DNA of 64,000 bases from Turritopsis dohrnii (lineage: Eukaryota; Cnidaria; Hydrozoa; Anthoathecata; Oceaniidae). The DNA lies in NCBI GenBank assembly GCA_027922465.2, contig BQMF02000230.1, positions 558,001 to 622,000 of the forward strand. Reading direction: 5' to 3'. Below the pieces are notes generated by a model that worked only from the letters and a program-made list of their open reading frames with translations, had not been told where the DNA came from and ran no database searches. Within the stretch, counting starts at the first letter, position 1; every line of letters starts with the position of its first letter. The translations under genes were made by a program, and so were the position numbers. Positions 24,184 to 35,071 of the stretch are shown piece after piece.

Positions 24184-24552
24184 TTACGGCGCCAAATAAC
24201 ATTTTGGATCTCCACGTCCATCTAATTCCGACACAAATGCGACAGCTGATTTATTATTGACATCCATCCAACCTTCTCCTGTATTATTACAATAATTACA
24301 TGTCGGAAGAATGTAAAGATTTCCGATTGGTCGAATGTATACTTGATCTTCACAGTCGTTGTAAATTTCCCTCCCAACAATCACGTGTGCACCATCAGTT
24401 GCCTTTCTTCCACACCCATAGATGCGGCATTTTTTTGGCCAATATCGCCGAGTCTTCTTAATCCAAAATTTTTTCCAAGAGCCATCTCTCGAACGGCATG
24501 TTCCAGTATCCACTGCGTTTTTCACAACCTCATCTGTTAATATCTTAACCAT
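24184..24552 (-). CDS. Small HNH-like zinc-binding protein
   Basis: An intact single-exon frame encodes 122 residues. Cys42 and Cys47 (C-x4-C), then GAH at 54-56, then ILPTC-x2-C (Cys85, Cys88) followed by Asn-Asn, form the layout of an HNH/treble-clef nuclease fold, in which GAH supplies the catalytic-type His and CxxC pairs bind zinc. Related small proteins with GAHV...PTCxxCN are known, to my recollection, from invertebrates and microbes. I cannot assign a substrate, and the nuclease role is an inference. A basic tryptophan-rich segment (residues 25-40) precedes the domain. A partial copy of the 3' end lies inverted at about 23408-23465. The gene could be transposon-borne or horizontally acquired. 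Confidence 0.5.
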   Translation of the reverse strand: MVKILTDEVVKNAVDTGTCRSRDGSWKKFWIKKTRRYWPKKCRIYGCGRKATDGAHVIVGREIYNDCEDQVYIRPIGNLYILPTCNYCNNTGEGWMDVNNKSAVAFVSELDGRGDPKCYLAP

Positions 24553-24985
24553 GATTTACTCTACGAAAGAAATGCTGGGAAGATAATAAAAAGTTAATCG
24601 TTTTACAAGCTAAAGTCAAATCACTTCATCAAAGGTTTTACATTCTTATGCAACTTTTCGTCTCTTTTTTAATGTTCGACTGAATAAAATGTATTAAACT
24701 AAATGTTTATTTATCGTGAATGGCTTTGCTAAACATGCGTAGTACAAAATACAATATACAATGTTTAAAGGGGAATTCCCAGAATTTAAGTGTCAGTTTT
24801 TCACACCAGCAAAGCTTTCAGAAAAATTCTTTTAAAAATTCCATATTATGAAGTGCTTTATCACAGTATTTAGATAACTTTTTAAGAAAAATAACACAAC
24901 GAGGAGATTTTAAGATTGGTTTCAAACCTTCTAACAAAGCGAAAGAGGCGGACAGTTGTTGAAATAATTTCCTAACCAGTTACAA

Positions 24986-25053
24986 CCTCGTACCCAGGGT
25001 TTCTTGCCTTTTCGATATACGAACAGTGGCAAAGAAGACACTGGCGAACGCTG
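24986..25053 (+). repeat. CCTCGTACCCAGGGT-type repeat, copy 2
   Basis: It matches copy 1 at 16425-16483 over its length, including TTGCCTTTTCGATATACG and the CTGGCGAACGCTGG end. It lies just outside the right arm of the inverted duplication. Confidence 0.7.
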
Positions 25054-25149
25054 GTCACGTGACATGAAAATTACACAAAATCTGTGTAATTTTTATAAAA
25101 GGTGCCCCGAAGAAATTTTGTCTCGTGTATTCAGTTTTTTATATAGTCA

Positions 25150-26850
25150 CATTACAACAATTAGAGACAAAATATAATTCGTCGAGTTCACTAGAGCTTC
25201 TAATTTGTTTCTAATTTGATAAAGATTTTATACCTTATCAAGATTATTACATTCGACAACTGCAAAATTCGTGTGGTGTTGTGTGGATTTTATCTTTGGA
25301 AGGAACTGTGGTTTATTTTGGAGACACATCCCAGCAGAAATCATGTGTAGAGTGGACAAAAGTAAAAAGTGAACAGAAAATTAAAACTTGAGTGTATTGA
25401 GGTTCAATATTCCACAGAAGAAAATATAGATAACCAATAATGGCACACACAGTAAAACAACCTATGAAGATAATACATATTAACAGTGAAAAAAGATTCT
25501 CATGAAATGATGTTTGAGATGTCATCAAATATATGAAGTGATTCAACATTGTTATTTAAATCAAAGTTTGCTATTAGTTCACTGGTCAGTAGATGTATGT
25601 CTAATTCAAAAGCTTTAGAACTTCTTATTGGAAGTGCTTAGATTCAGTATACGTGTTTGTCACAAATAAGGACAGAAAAACACAACTTTCAAAATTTCCA
25701 CAGTTCTTTAACCTATGAATCTTTCTCAAGTGCCATGTTTCAATATATCCTTATTAATATACTTTAAAATAATATTGAAAAACAATTTGTAACATATTAA
25801 ATAACAGCGAAAGTTGTTGTGTTAGTTTCAAAGTTTGTTACTATGTGATCAAAAACAGTATTCTGTATCTTATCAGCCCATTCTTCTCTCTTTGAAGGTA
25901 TATACTTAATACATGACAATTTGCAGGACTTTTATAACCAAGCTGTGTAACGTATATAGTTTTAAATCATTACATGGGATCTTGAATCCATAGTGGCAGA
26001 TGGTTTGGTTTTGAATAAACGCAGTTTGTTGTTAAGCCCTAAGTGTAAAGTTTACCTTTATCCTTTTATGTGTTTTGCTAAATGATGTACAGCTTAAGAT
26101 ATGGAATTCTTAAGTCATTGTATTCCTTGTTATCAAAATTCTACAAATTGTCATATACCGTGAAGTAAAATTAGATTACATTTTCAATCTATGTATGTGC
26201 ATACGCTTGTCTTAGTTTTTAATTACATTTCTGGATGACAAGGCTTTGTTTGGACCCACGTACTGAACGATTTTTTTTGCTTCGAAAACATTGTGATTTG
26301 TATTCATCAACTGAAGCCACTAAATTCTAACATGAGGAATCTGAGTGAATGGAAATTATATAAATTTAATGATTTTATGACATTTAAATAATGGAAATAT
26401 AAGTCAATCTGTGATCAGAAAAATTTTCAACAGATATTTGTCATTTCTGTAGCTGTATTGTTGATATTCATAAGTCATGTCATAAAACATTCATGTTTTC
26501 CCCCAGAAATGCTTGAAGATGCTCATCCTCATATCTCTAAATATGCTCTTAAATTTTAGCACATGTACACATGCCTACAATAATAATAATAATAATAATG
26601 GTATATTTCAATCTCCAAAATTTACATTTGGCTCTTCAGCTGAAAACATTATATAGTATATATGTGCAAAGTCTAGAAAAATATTTATATTTATAAAAAT
26701 ATTATGTATACTATATAAGTTCTTAGAAACTATACTCTAAAAAAGACTGTCAGAATTCATCACTATTCCGTTGTTTTATCGGTAAAAATGTGCATGACAA
26801 TGTATCTTGTTCACTTTTAAGAACTTTGTGTTGTTAGCCTTTCTCATTGT
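25150..26850 (-). repeat. Right arm of the large inverted duplication
   Basis: It matches 16605-19300 in reverse orientation and lacks the 993-bp element found there. Differences are numerous, so the duplication is not recent. An AAT microsatellite at about 26579-26600 is private to this arm. Confidence 0.7.
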
Positions 26851-26859
26851 AAATATATG

Positions 26860-28572
26860 ATGCTACCATGCGAGTGCTTTGTAACTTGAAACAAGAGGCC
26901 TTGAGTCCTAAAGGTCAGCGCTTTCAGCGAAGTTGAAAAACGACGGACTGTGAAGCAAAACCAAAAAAATGTCTGCCCCGGAAAAGTCAAACAGCAATTT
27001 CTGAGTTGTAACTAGGGTGATTAAGGGAACAAAACATTATATGTATCCATGGTTACAGCTCATGAAGTATATTTCTTTTGTTTCAATTTCAACTGCTGTT
27101 TATCAATTAAGCTTCGTTTACACTTCTTATTATATTAATCGCTTAGTGTGCATCCGACTTTTATTTTAGAGAGTGATATATTTATTTAAATTTTACGGTC
27201 AAGTTCTTCTTATGTGCGCGTAAAACCACGTAGAGGTGAGAGACACCTTTTTCACGAGTATTCCAAAAGCACGTGGCATTTGACGTCAGTTTCTTATGAA
27301 CACGGGGAACCATTGCATTGCATCCTCAATCGAACGCGACGTTTTTGGGGAAATATCTCGAGAACCAATAGGGATAACTGACGTTTTAAAGGGTCTGCGA
27401 TTTGGGCCCAAATTTTATTTAATACTGTGGCTATGACGTCATCAAAATCTTTAACTGACAATATCTCTGTAACGGTTGGTCGTAGCGAAGCAATCCCATT
27501 CATTTTTTTTATCAGTTTTTCGAGCTCTACAACATGAGTGCACTTTCCAGTTTGTGTGATTTAATTTTTCCTCACGGGGCTCGCACACAGGAAAGGCGTA
27601 TTTCACACATCTTTTTCGAAGTTAAACTCGGTAAAAAATTTTACCCGGGTTACTAGTAATTTTAATAAACATGAAATGGGGCCAGTGTAGCTCAGGCTAA
27701 AAATAAAATTAAAGCTCTATTTCGAATGTAGTTTATTCATACCGAAAGTTGGTGTAATAACCCTGATACTGATTGGTTCTTGTTACCTTTTCCTTATTGC
27801 TCGGGAGATTTTCGTGGCAGCATATAAAATGCATACAGTAATACAATACGCATCAACAGAAATCATATGGGCATTACAACACTGCAACAACTGCTTTGAT
27901 ACTTTAATCGGTTTTATTTAAGCTTCAAATTCGAGGTTTACAAGTTGCACTTTCCAACTTTACATTCTTACAGGCTTACGTGTTGGATTAATCACTCAGG
28001 TGAACTTTCGTTCACTTTCTACCAATTAAGTGGTCCGCAGATAAGGTTACATGAAGATTTAACGCAAAGCAGTTGCTGATTACTAAAAATAAAAGTATAA
28101 AAAGTTATAATTAATTCCATTTAACAAAATTCAGACCTTATAGAAACTTTAATTACAGCATTATAATTTTAACTCTTATTTTATACCTAAAGGGAAAATA
28201 GTTACTGAATCTCTCAGTTTCGTAGTGCGGATGAGTCAATATTGGTCAATAAAACTTATCATCCCAAAGAAGGCAACATTCAGTTCATAGAAATTCATAT
28301 GTAAATTTTTCTTCTTCTCCAGTTACAAAAGAAATCTGAAATAATTTGTATTGAACTTTGTTTGACTTTCAAATATTTTTCATCACGGCACAAAGTTGTA
28401 GAAAATGACAAGGACTAAATATTTGCTTTTGGTGATTTGTCAATTTTCCTAATTCTGAACACAAATCAACTCCAACTGTCGTAAATTAAAAACACTGCAG
28501 GTCACGTACTGTTAATCAAACTGAAAGAAATTTTTGCAAATGAGAATTGGTGCATCTGCTCATTGACCTTTA
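26860..28572. other. Stretch without a recognisable gene; dispersed repeat fragments
   Basis: Two blocks recur at the far right of the window. The ATGGTTACAGCTCAT block near 27050 matches about 62264. The TTTTATTTTAGAGAGTGATA block near 27163 matches about 52470. I see no credible coding sequence. Confidence 0.5.
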
Positions 28573-28742
28573 TTTATTTATTTATTTATTTAACGAATAT
28601 TTTACAAGGATAGCCATTTCAGAAATATACATAAAAGTACTGACATTAAAATATACTATTCTAGTCAGTAAAAGCTCTACGCACAAACTGGGCAAACCCC
28701 GCCACTAAAAGCGGACAAATCCCAGAAAAGGAAGCACTGCCA

Positions 28743-29897
28743 TTGCCTTATAGATTCCAGACGAATATGATTCCAATACATGAAGAATTGTTGTCGAACC
28801 TGCAAAGACATGATGGAATGCGTGTGGCTCACATCAATATTAACGGTCTACGGAAGAGGTTCGAAGAACTGAAGCTTTTGATATCTTGTGCTGATTTAGA
28901 TATAGCGGCTATTTGCGAGACACATTTATGCAGAACAATAACTGACAATGAAATAATGACATCAAATTATAACCTTTTCAGGAAAGATCGAAATAACGGA
29001 TCTACTCCTTGGGGCGGTGTTGCCATATATTTCAAAGATACCATACATGCTTATGAACATATTTCAGAATATGATATTGAAGCTGTTTGGCTTGACGCTG
29101 CAATAAAAGGCCAAAGACTACTAGTTGGAGCAGTATATCGCCCACTCCAAGATAAGACTTTCATGCATAAATTCAACCTAGCACTGAACAACATATCACA
29201 TAGAACAAACATCGTAATAATGGGAGACTTTAATATAGACCTATCAATTGCATCAACTGACACCCGTAACTACAAATCAGTTCTCTTTACTAACAAAATA
29301 ACGAACATTATAACAGAATTTACACGTATTACCGATAACTCAAAAACTCTCATTGACCATATATTGGTATCAGATAAGTCAAAGATTGTTTTATCTGTTA
29401 CCTATGACCCGTGCTTATCCGACCATAAATTAATCTTTGCAACTATCAGTCTTAAGCGATCTCGTAAACCATCAGTTATCAGAACCATCAGAAACTATAA
29501 AGATGTCGATTGGAAACAGATACAAACTGAGGTTTCCCAAACTCCGTGGTGGGTCACAACAATATTTGACGATATCAATGATACATACTGGGCTTGGCAA
29601 AAACTGTACGAAGAAATCATTTATAACCACATCAAAACTAGAAGAGTCAAAGTCAGAGCTCAAAGCCACCCATGGATGAATAGAGAAATCCGTAAGCTTA
29701 TGAATCAGAGATACAAACTACTACTAGAAGCCCAAAAAACCAATAAAGGATCACATGAATGGACAATCTACAAACGTGTTCGAAACAAATGTACAGCACT
29801 ATTCCGAAAAGCAAAGAGCCAATACTGGAAAGATAAGTTTGATAACTCTAACTCCACAAGAGAATTTTGGCACTTAGTAAAATCCTTCCAAGGTTAA
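28743..29897 (+). mobile_element. LINE fragment: intact APE-type endonuclease frame, no reverse transcriptase
   Basis: The 384-residue frame carries the ordered apurinic endonuclease motifs of CR1/Jockey-type LINEs: HININGLRKR near the start, a CETHL element, a VYRP element, GDFNIDL (catalytic Asp/Asn), a DHILVS element and SDHKLI near residue 224. A helical linker ending in FWHLVKSF follows, as before the RT of these elements. The frame then stops and the next kilobase shows no RT. The upstream 28573-28600 TTTA-repeat run might belong to another element. It is a 3'-truncated or internally deleted LINE, although the EN frame itself has no break. Confidence 0.8.
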
Positions 29898-30344
29898 AAT
29901 GATAACAAGATTCGCAAAAATGCGACTATATATTTCCCCAGAGTTGCGAAACTTTTGCCAATTATTGCGTGTACATTGATAACCATAAGAAAAATATGCA
30001 TCATTAAATAACTACAATGGTATAACTACCATCAATGTCATACTCAGATAAAAATGTTGTCCTTACTAATCAGGGTAGAATTGAATTTAATACCACAAAA
30101 CAACTCATTTAGAACTTCTTAAGAAATGAAGATGTTCATGGTCAAATGATAATGTTTCTCTTATAAATTTTGCTGAGTAATACTTTCCCTTAAACAACTA
30201 AATATCAACAACCGCACCAATGTGTAAGGCAATTTTAGCATAAAACAAGAAGCCGCTTGGCTTGAAGACTTCAGGACATAACACAACGATGCATATTTAG
30301 TCTCAAAAATACAACGTTGCCGAATTGCCAAATTATGTTCAAAT

Positions 30345-30755
30345 CTAATAAAATGACTGGCAAATTCAAAATCAGCAACTTCTAATTGTGCGTTGTCGAA
30401 ATTTTTATGAATATTGTAGAACTTTCTAAGTTTGATCCAAATTTGGCCCGAATTACCCATTTCTGGTCAAATCTGACAAAATGACTGACAAATTCGTAAT
30501 CAGCACCTTTGAAATTTGAAGAACTTTCTAAATTTGGTCCAAATTTGACCTAAATTGGCCAATTTTATTCAAACCTGGCAATATCATTGTCAAATTTGAA
30601 ATCAGCACCTTTCAATTGTGATCCGTGCAAAATTTCATGAAAATTGAAAAACTTTCGAAATTTGGTTCAAATTTGACCTATATTGGCCAATTTTAGTCAA
30701 ACCTGGCAAAAACTAACTATCATTGTCAACTTCGAAATCAGCACCTTTCAAATGT
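30345..30755. repeat. Degenerate tandem repeat abutting the Polinton
   Basis: About three and a half units of 105-130 bp share AATCAGCACCTTTCAA, AAATTTGGTCCAAATTTGACC and ATTGGCCAATTTTA blocks. The Polinton interrupts the last unit. The preceding 29898-30344 has no recognisable gene. Confidence 0.75.
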
Positions 30756-31038
30756 AGAGATAATAAAATGCCGATTGCAGCGCAATCGCTGCGCAAGTGG
30801 TTCCGACTCCCTCCGCAGCGACTCGCGAAAAAAAAATCGGTAAAAGTGACAAAGTGCCCAGGTCATCAATCAAAACCACCCCACCCCTTCTGCGCATGCG
30901 TCGAAAATGAATGCTGACGTCAGCAGTTCTGATAACTCGTCGGTCACGGTTGAATTGCTCCCTAAAATCGAAGGTCCTCCTCGAAATCACTCAAGCGTGA
31001 AATCGAAGATCCTCCTCGAAACTCGTTAAAACCGAAGG

Positions 31039-31148
31039 TGAGTCAGGGAATTCCCTAAAGTGGCACGTCGGGGCTGGCCCTCCTCGTAAGTAGGGAAATC
31101 CCCACTCATAAAAAATTCATCAAATGAGTCAGGGAATTCCCTGACTCA
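31039..31148. promoter_or_regulatory. AP-1/NF-kB-like site cluster upstream of the polymerase gene
   Basis: Three AP-1-type heptamers (TGAGTCA or TGACTCA) lie at 31039-31045, 31125-31131 and 31142-31148. Three sites fitting the kB consensus GGGRNNYYCC lie at 31046-31055, 31093-31102 and 31132-31141. Positions 31124-31149 form a perfect 26-bp palindrome: an AP-1 heptamer, a GGGAATTCCC core and a second AP-1 heptamer. The cluster ends about 45 bp before the TATA-like box. Most of it is repeated in the right TIR. Binding is an inference from motif match only. Confidence 0.65.
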
Positions 31149-31193
31149 TGCGTTAGTTCTGTCCACTCGTAAAAAAATTCCAAGTTGAAAAAG

Positions 31194-31207
31194 TCTATAT
31201 AATAAAG
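31194..31207 (+). promoter_or_regulatory. TATA-like box of the polymerase gene
   Basis: TCTATATAATAAAG ends one base before the ATG-containing codon region. The same string precedes the ankyrin-type gene at the other end and, as CATATAATAAA, the starts at 35981 and 38462. The very short distance to the ATG implies a tiny or absent 5' UTR, or initiation from a site inside the box. Confidence 0.55.
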
Positions 31208-31208
31208 G

Positions 31209-34200
31209 ATGTTGAGTTATTTCAGAAACGCAGTATCTAAATTATACAACGCTGTTTCAGCGCCTGTAACGACAACTCGTGATGCACTCGCAGATCGATT
31301 GCAGAAGATTCGCGAGTCTATTACTTCTTTATATAACAAGACTAAGGAGAGACTAGGGTATGGACAGTCACCACTGATTTCAGCTGTTGAACGCCAAGCC
31401 ATGACAGAAGAGGAGGCGAGTGATGATTTTATACCTATGAAGCATAAGCATGCACTACGTAAAACTTTCCGAAGCTTTCGTATAGGTGGTATAGGAAAAG
31501 CTGATGTTGATGGATACTTCACGCTAGTGAGAGCAAATGTGAAGAAATTGATGGAAGAGCAGGTTGAGGACATGGGGTCTGCTAAAGTACAACTTTCTCT
31601 ATGGATCATGTGGAAGAAGCCTATCAAGAATTTAATTCAACTTGAAGATGATGATATAGAAGAAGATGAGGGAACTGTGGGAACAATGGGAACTGAAGAT
31701 GAATATGTAAGGATAGAAAAAGTTTTTAACAGCTTGATGATGAGAGTGTTCCAAGGTAGTGACATGAAAGAGATATTGGATGAGATGTTTGCATATATCA
31801 AAAGCCAAGTAGAGCATCCTGCATTACCACAAAGCGGCTTCACCATCGATCACATCATGCACCTGGACGTAGACTTTCACAAGCTGCAGCTGCTGAGAGG
31901 ATCTTCATACATCAAACTACCACCGTGGATAGCGTCGAAAAAGGCAATCATCAACCCTAAAAACGATGATGAAGAATGCTTCAAGTGGGCTGTAATAGCA
32001 GCACTACATCATGAAGAGATTGAAAAAGATCCGCAATGCATTTCAAAGCTACAGAAGTATGAGAATAAGTACAACTGGGATGGTTTAGAATTTCCTGTAG
32101 CAATAGACAAGATAGCAAAGTTCGAGAAGAATAATCCTAACATTGGGGTGAACGTACTATATATTGAAGAAAAGTCTACAAAGAGGAGGATCAACACCAC
32201 ACGAGAATCTAATCGTAACATAAGCGCAAAGAAGCAAGTCAATCTGTTGATGGTATGTGATGGAGAGAAAAATCACTATACAGCCATCAAGAATCTATCA
32301 AGGTTGTTGGGTCAAGAAAACACAAATCATCAACATGCACAGCACTTTTGCATCAACTGTCTAAATGGTTTTCACAATGTAGAGTCACGAGACAAGCACT
32401 ATATCTACTGCTCTGGCAATGAACAAGTTAGAGTGGAGATGCCTGGAGAGAAGGAAAAATGGTTGTATTATAACAATGGAGAGATGCAGTTTAGAGTACC
32501 TTTTGCTATCTATGCAGATTTCGAGAGTCTTTTAGTACCTATGAAGGAAGATGGGAGAGAGAAGAACACAAAAACACTATCGAAGCACATACCTTCAGGA
32601 TGGTGTACGTACAGCAAGTTTGCGTATGGAGATGTGCAAGATCCTCTAAAAGTATATAGAGGTGAAGATTGTGTAAAGAAGTTTGTTGATCATCTGGAAG
32701 ATGAAGTTAAGCGGTTGTATGCGACATTTCCAGAGCAGTCGATGATAGAACTGACGGATGTTCAGAAGCGTGATCATTGGGATGCAGAAACTTGTCACAT
32801 ATGTATGCAGCCATTTTCCGATCCTCAAAATCGCAAAGTCAGAGATCACTGTCACTATACAGGTTTATATCGAGGTGCTGCACATAACAATTGCAACCTA
32901 AGATACAAGATCCCACGTCATATCCCTATCATCTTTCACAACTTAAGTGGCTATGATGCACACCTCTTCATTAGAGAACTTGGGGAAAAGTACAACATGA
33001 AAGATATAGGATGCATCGCGGAAAACAGGGAAAAGTATATATCCTTCCATGTCAAAATAGCAATACCACTTGCTGGTGTTTTCAACTCTGACGGTGCACA
33101 AGTGTACAAGATGATCGAGCTGAGATTCATTGACAGCTGTAGATTCATGGCATCAAGTTTGGATAAATTGTCCTCTAATCTTAGTGATGAGCAGTGCAGA
33201 AATCTTCGATGGTTTTACAAGGAAGATAGCATCTTTCAGTTGATGCGCCGCAAAGGTGTATATCCATACGAGTATATGGATAGTTGGGAAAAGTTTGCTG
33301 AGAGAGAGCTACCCCCAAAAGAAGCCTTTTACAGCAAGCTGAACATGTGTGGTATAAGTGACACAGACTACGAACATGCACAACAGGTGTGGAGAACAAA
33401 AGGAGACGTGACAACACTTGGAGATTACCACGATGTGTACTTGGAAACGGACGTTCTACTGCTAGCAGATGTGTTTGAAACGTTTCGGGATACATGCTTG
33501 CATCACTACCAATTGGATCCACTCCATTTCTACACAGCACCCGGTTTGGCGTGGAAAGCAGCCTTGAAGTATAGCCGAATAGAGTTAGAGCTGCTCACAG
33601 ACATAGACATGCTGTTAATGTTCGAGAGAGGTATACGAGGAGGTATAACACAAGCTGTACATCGCTATGTAAAAGCAAACAATAAGTATATGGATGATCA
33701 ATATGATCCGAAGGAGGAATCCTCATATGTAATGTACCTTGACGCAAACAACCTTTACGGTTGGGCTATGGCATCAGACTTGCCAACACATGGATTTAGA
33801 TGGGTAAAAAATGTTGAGAAGTTCACACCTGAAGGTATTGCAAAGTTAGTTAAGAAGAATGAGTATGGCTATCTGCTGGAGGTGGATGTCGAGTATCCAA
33901 AGAGGCTACATGATGCTCATAATAGTTTACCATTTCTACCTGAGAGAATGACGCTTGCAAAGGTGGAAAAACTCGTACCAAATCTCCACAACAAGCATGA
34001 GTATGTCATAGATATAAGAGCGCTACATCAAGCGTTGACTCATGGCTTAGTTCTGAAGAAAGTCCACCGAGTCATCAGGTATCATCAGGTTGCCTGGCTC
34101 AAGCCTTACATAAACTTAAACACAAGACTGAGAAAAGAATCAAAGAACGACTTCGAAAAAGACTTTTTCAAGCTTATGAACAATAGCGTGTTTGGTAAGA

Positions 34201-34940
34201 CGATGGAGAATATACGGAACCATCGCAATATGAAGTTAGTTACGAACGAAAAGAAGTATAAGGGGTACGTCATGAAACCTAACTTTAAAAGTGGGGTTCG
34301 CTTTAGCGCAAACTTGATGGGTGTGGAGATGGGTAAGACAAGTATCAAGATGATGAAGCCTGTATACATAGGTCAGGCTATACTTGATATGAGTAAGATG
34401 TTAATGTATGAATTCCACTATGACTACATGCAGCCGAAATATGGTAGTAAGCTGCAACTCTGCTATATGGACACTGACAGCTTCGTGTACCACATCAAGA
34501 CGGAAGATTTCTATCGAGATATAGCTGAAGATGTAGAAAAGAGATTTGACACGAGTAATTATTCAGAGAAAGACAGATTATACACATTAAAGAATGAGAA
34601 GGTTATTGGTCTGATGAAGGACGAACTTGGTGGTAAGATCATGACGGAGTTTGTGGCTTTACGAGCTAAACTCTATGCATACAAGACGCTAGAAAAGGAA
34701 GACAAGCGATGCAAAGGCATGAAAAAGTGTGTGGTTAAAAAATCCATTACATTCGAAGATTATAAGAAGTGTCTAGAAGATGGAGGAAATCTATATAGAG
34801 AAATGGTAGTGCTTCAAAATAAGAAGCATCAAATGTATACACAAAAAGTGAACAAGATTGCTTTGAACAGAGACGATGATAAACGCATCATACAGACAGA
34901 TTTGATCACAACGCGTGCTCGAGGATTCATAAATTCATAA
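31209..34940 (+). CDS. polB: Protein-primed family B DNA polymerase
   Basis: The intact frame has 1243 residues, the usual size for Polinton PolB. N-terminal residues 1-55 are encoded partly within the TIR and are shared with the ankyrin-type gene. Residues 350-401 hold a zinc-finger-like C-x2-C...H-x3-C group (Cys381, Cys384, His397, Cys401). Exonuclease motifs are DFE at 437-439, HNLSGYDAHL at 577-586 and YLETD near 744-748. A second Cys/His cluster is at 529-562. Polymerase motifs are YLDANNLYGW (Asp845), KLMNNSVFGK at 988-997 and YMDTDS at 1086-1091 with Asp1088 and Asp1090. All catalytic acids are present, so it may be active. It would replicate the element from protein-capped ends. A promoter with TATA and kB/AP-1-like motifs lies upstream. 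Confidence 0.97.
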   Translation: MLSYFRNAVSKLYNAVSAPVTTTRDALADRLQKIRESITSLYNKTKERLGYGQSPLISAVERQAMTEEEASDDFIPMKHKHALRKTFRSFRIGGIGKADVDGYFTLVRANVKKLMEEQVEDMGSAKVQLSLWIMWKKPIKNLIQLEDDDIEEDEGTVGTMGTEDEYVRIEKVFNSLMMRVFQGSDMKEILDEMFAYIKSQVEHPALPQSGFTIDHIMHLDVDFHKLQLLRGSSYIKLPPWIASKKAIINPKNDDEECFKWAVIAALHHEEIEKDPQCISKLQKYENKYNWDGLEFPVAIDKIAKFEKNNPNIGVNVLYIEEKSTKRRINTTRESNRNISAKKQVNLLMVCDGEKNHYTAIKNLSRLLGQENTNHQHAQHFCINCLNGFHNVESRDKHYIYCSGNEQVRVEMPGEKEKWLYYNNGEMQFRVPFAIYADFESLLVPMKEDGREKNTKTLSKHIPSGWCTYSKFAYGDVQDPLKVYRGEDCVKKFVDHLEDEVKRLYATFPEQSMIELTDVQKRDHWDAETCHICMQPFSDPQNRKVRDHCHYTGLYRGAAHNNCNLRYKIPRHIPIIFHNLSGYDAHLFIRELGEKYNMKDIGCIAENREKYISFHVKIAIPLAGVFNSDGAQVYKMIELRFIDSCRFMASSLDKLSSNLSDEQCRNLRWFYKEDSIFQLMRRKGVYPYEYMDSWEKFAERELPPKEAFYSKLNMCGISDTDYEHAQQVWRTKGDVTTLGDYHDVYLETDVLLLADVFETFRDTCLHHYQLDPLHFYTAPGLAWKAALKYSRIELELLTDIDMLLMFERGIRGGITQAVHRYVKANNKYMDDQYDPKEESSYVMYLDANNLYGWAMASDLPTHGFRWVKNVEKFTPEGIAKLVKKNEYGYLLEVDVEYPKRLHDAHNSLPFLPERMTLAKVEKLVPNLHNKHEYVIDIRALHQALTHGLVLKKVHRVIRYHQVAWLKPYINLNTRLRKESKNDFEKDFFKLMNNSVFGKTMENIRNHRNMKLVTNEKKYKGYVMKPNFKSGVRFSANLMGVEMGKTSIKMMKPVYIGQAILDMSKMLMYEFHYDYMQPKYGSKLQLCYMDTDSFVYHIKTEDFYRDIAEDVEKRFDTSNYSEKDRLYTLKNEKVIGLMKDELGGKIMTEFVALRAKLYAYKTLEKEDKRCKGMKKCVVKKSITFEDYKKCLEDGGNLYREMVVLQNKKHQMYTQKVNKIALNRDDDKRIIQTDLITTRARGFINS

Positions 34941-34964
34941 GATTCATGCTGAATAGTGAGTAAT

Positions 34965-34987
34965 TCATGAGAAGTTTTTTCTCATGA
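34965..34987. terminator. Hairpin after the polymerase gene
   Basis: A perfect 9-bp stem (TCATGAGAA with its complement) encloses a 5-nt T-rich loop about 25 bp after the polymerase stop. It may mark transcript 3' end formation. The role is inferred. Confidence 0.4.
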
Positions 34988-35071
34988 TCTCATGACGCAA
35001 ATGAGGTGAAATTGTACGCTTGAGTGATTTTAAGCTATCATAAATAAGCTGAAATCATGTTTTATTAATGT

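Larger units (their letters stand above)
30756..31371 (+). repeat. Left terminal inverted repeat of the Polinton
   Basis: It matches the reverse complement of the right TIR (47143-48008). The match is imperfect in the outer 45 bp, strong around 30810-30900, and nearly exact at 31030-31240. It then resumes after an 87-bp block present only on this side, ending inside the polymerase coding sequence. Outer parts carry a TGCGCATGCG block (NRF-1-like) and a TGACGTCA octamer at 30915-30922. Confidence 0.9.

Noticed and set aside
30890..30905. NRF-1-like TGCGCATGCG site in the TIRs
   Set aside because: It is a single imperfect match per TIR arm region and is weaker evidence than the AP-1, kB and CRE clusters. 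It is noted within the TIR entry only.
30723..30990. Frames within the left TIR on both strands
   Set aside because: They overlap palindromic and repeated TIR sequence and are not preserved in the right TIR.
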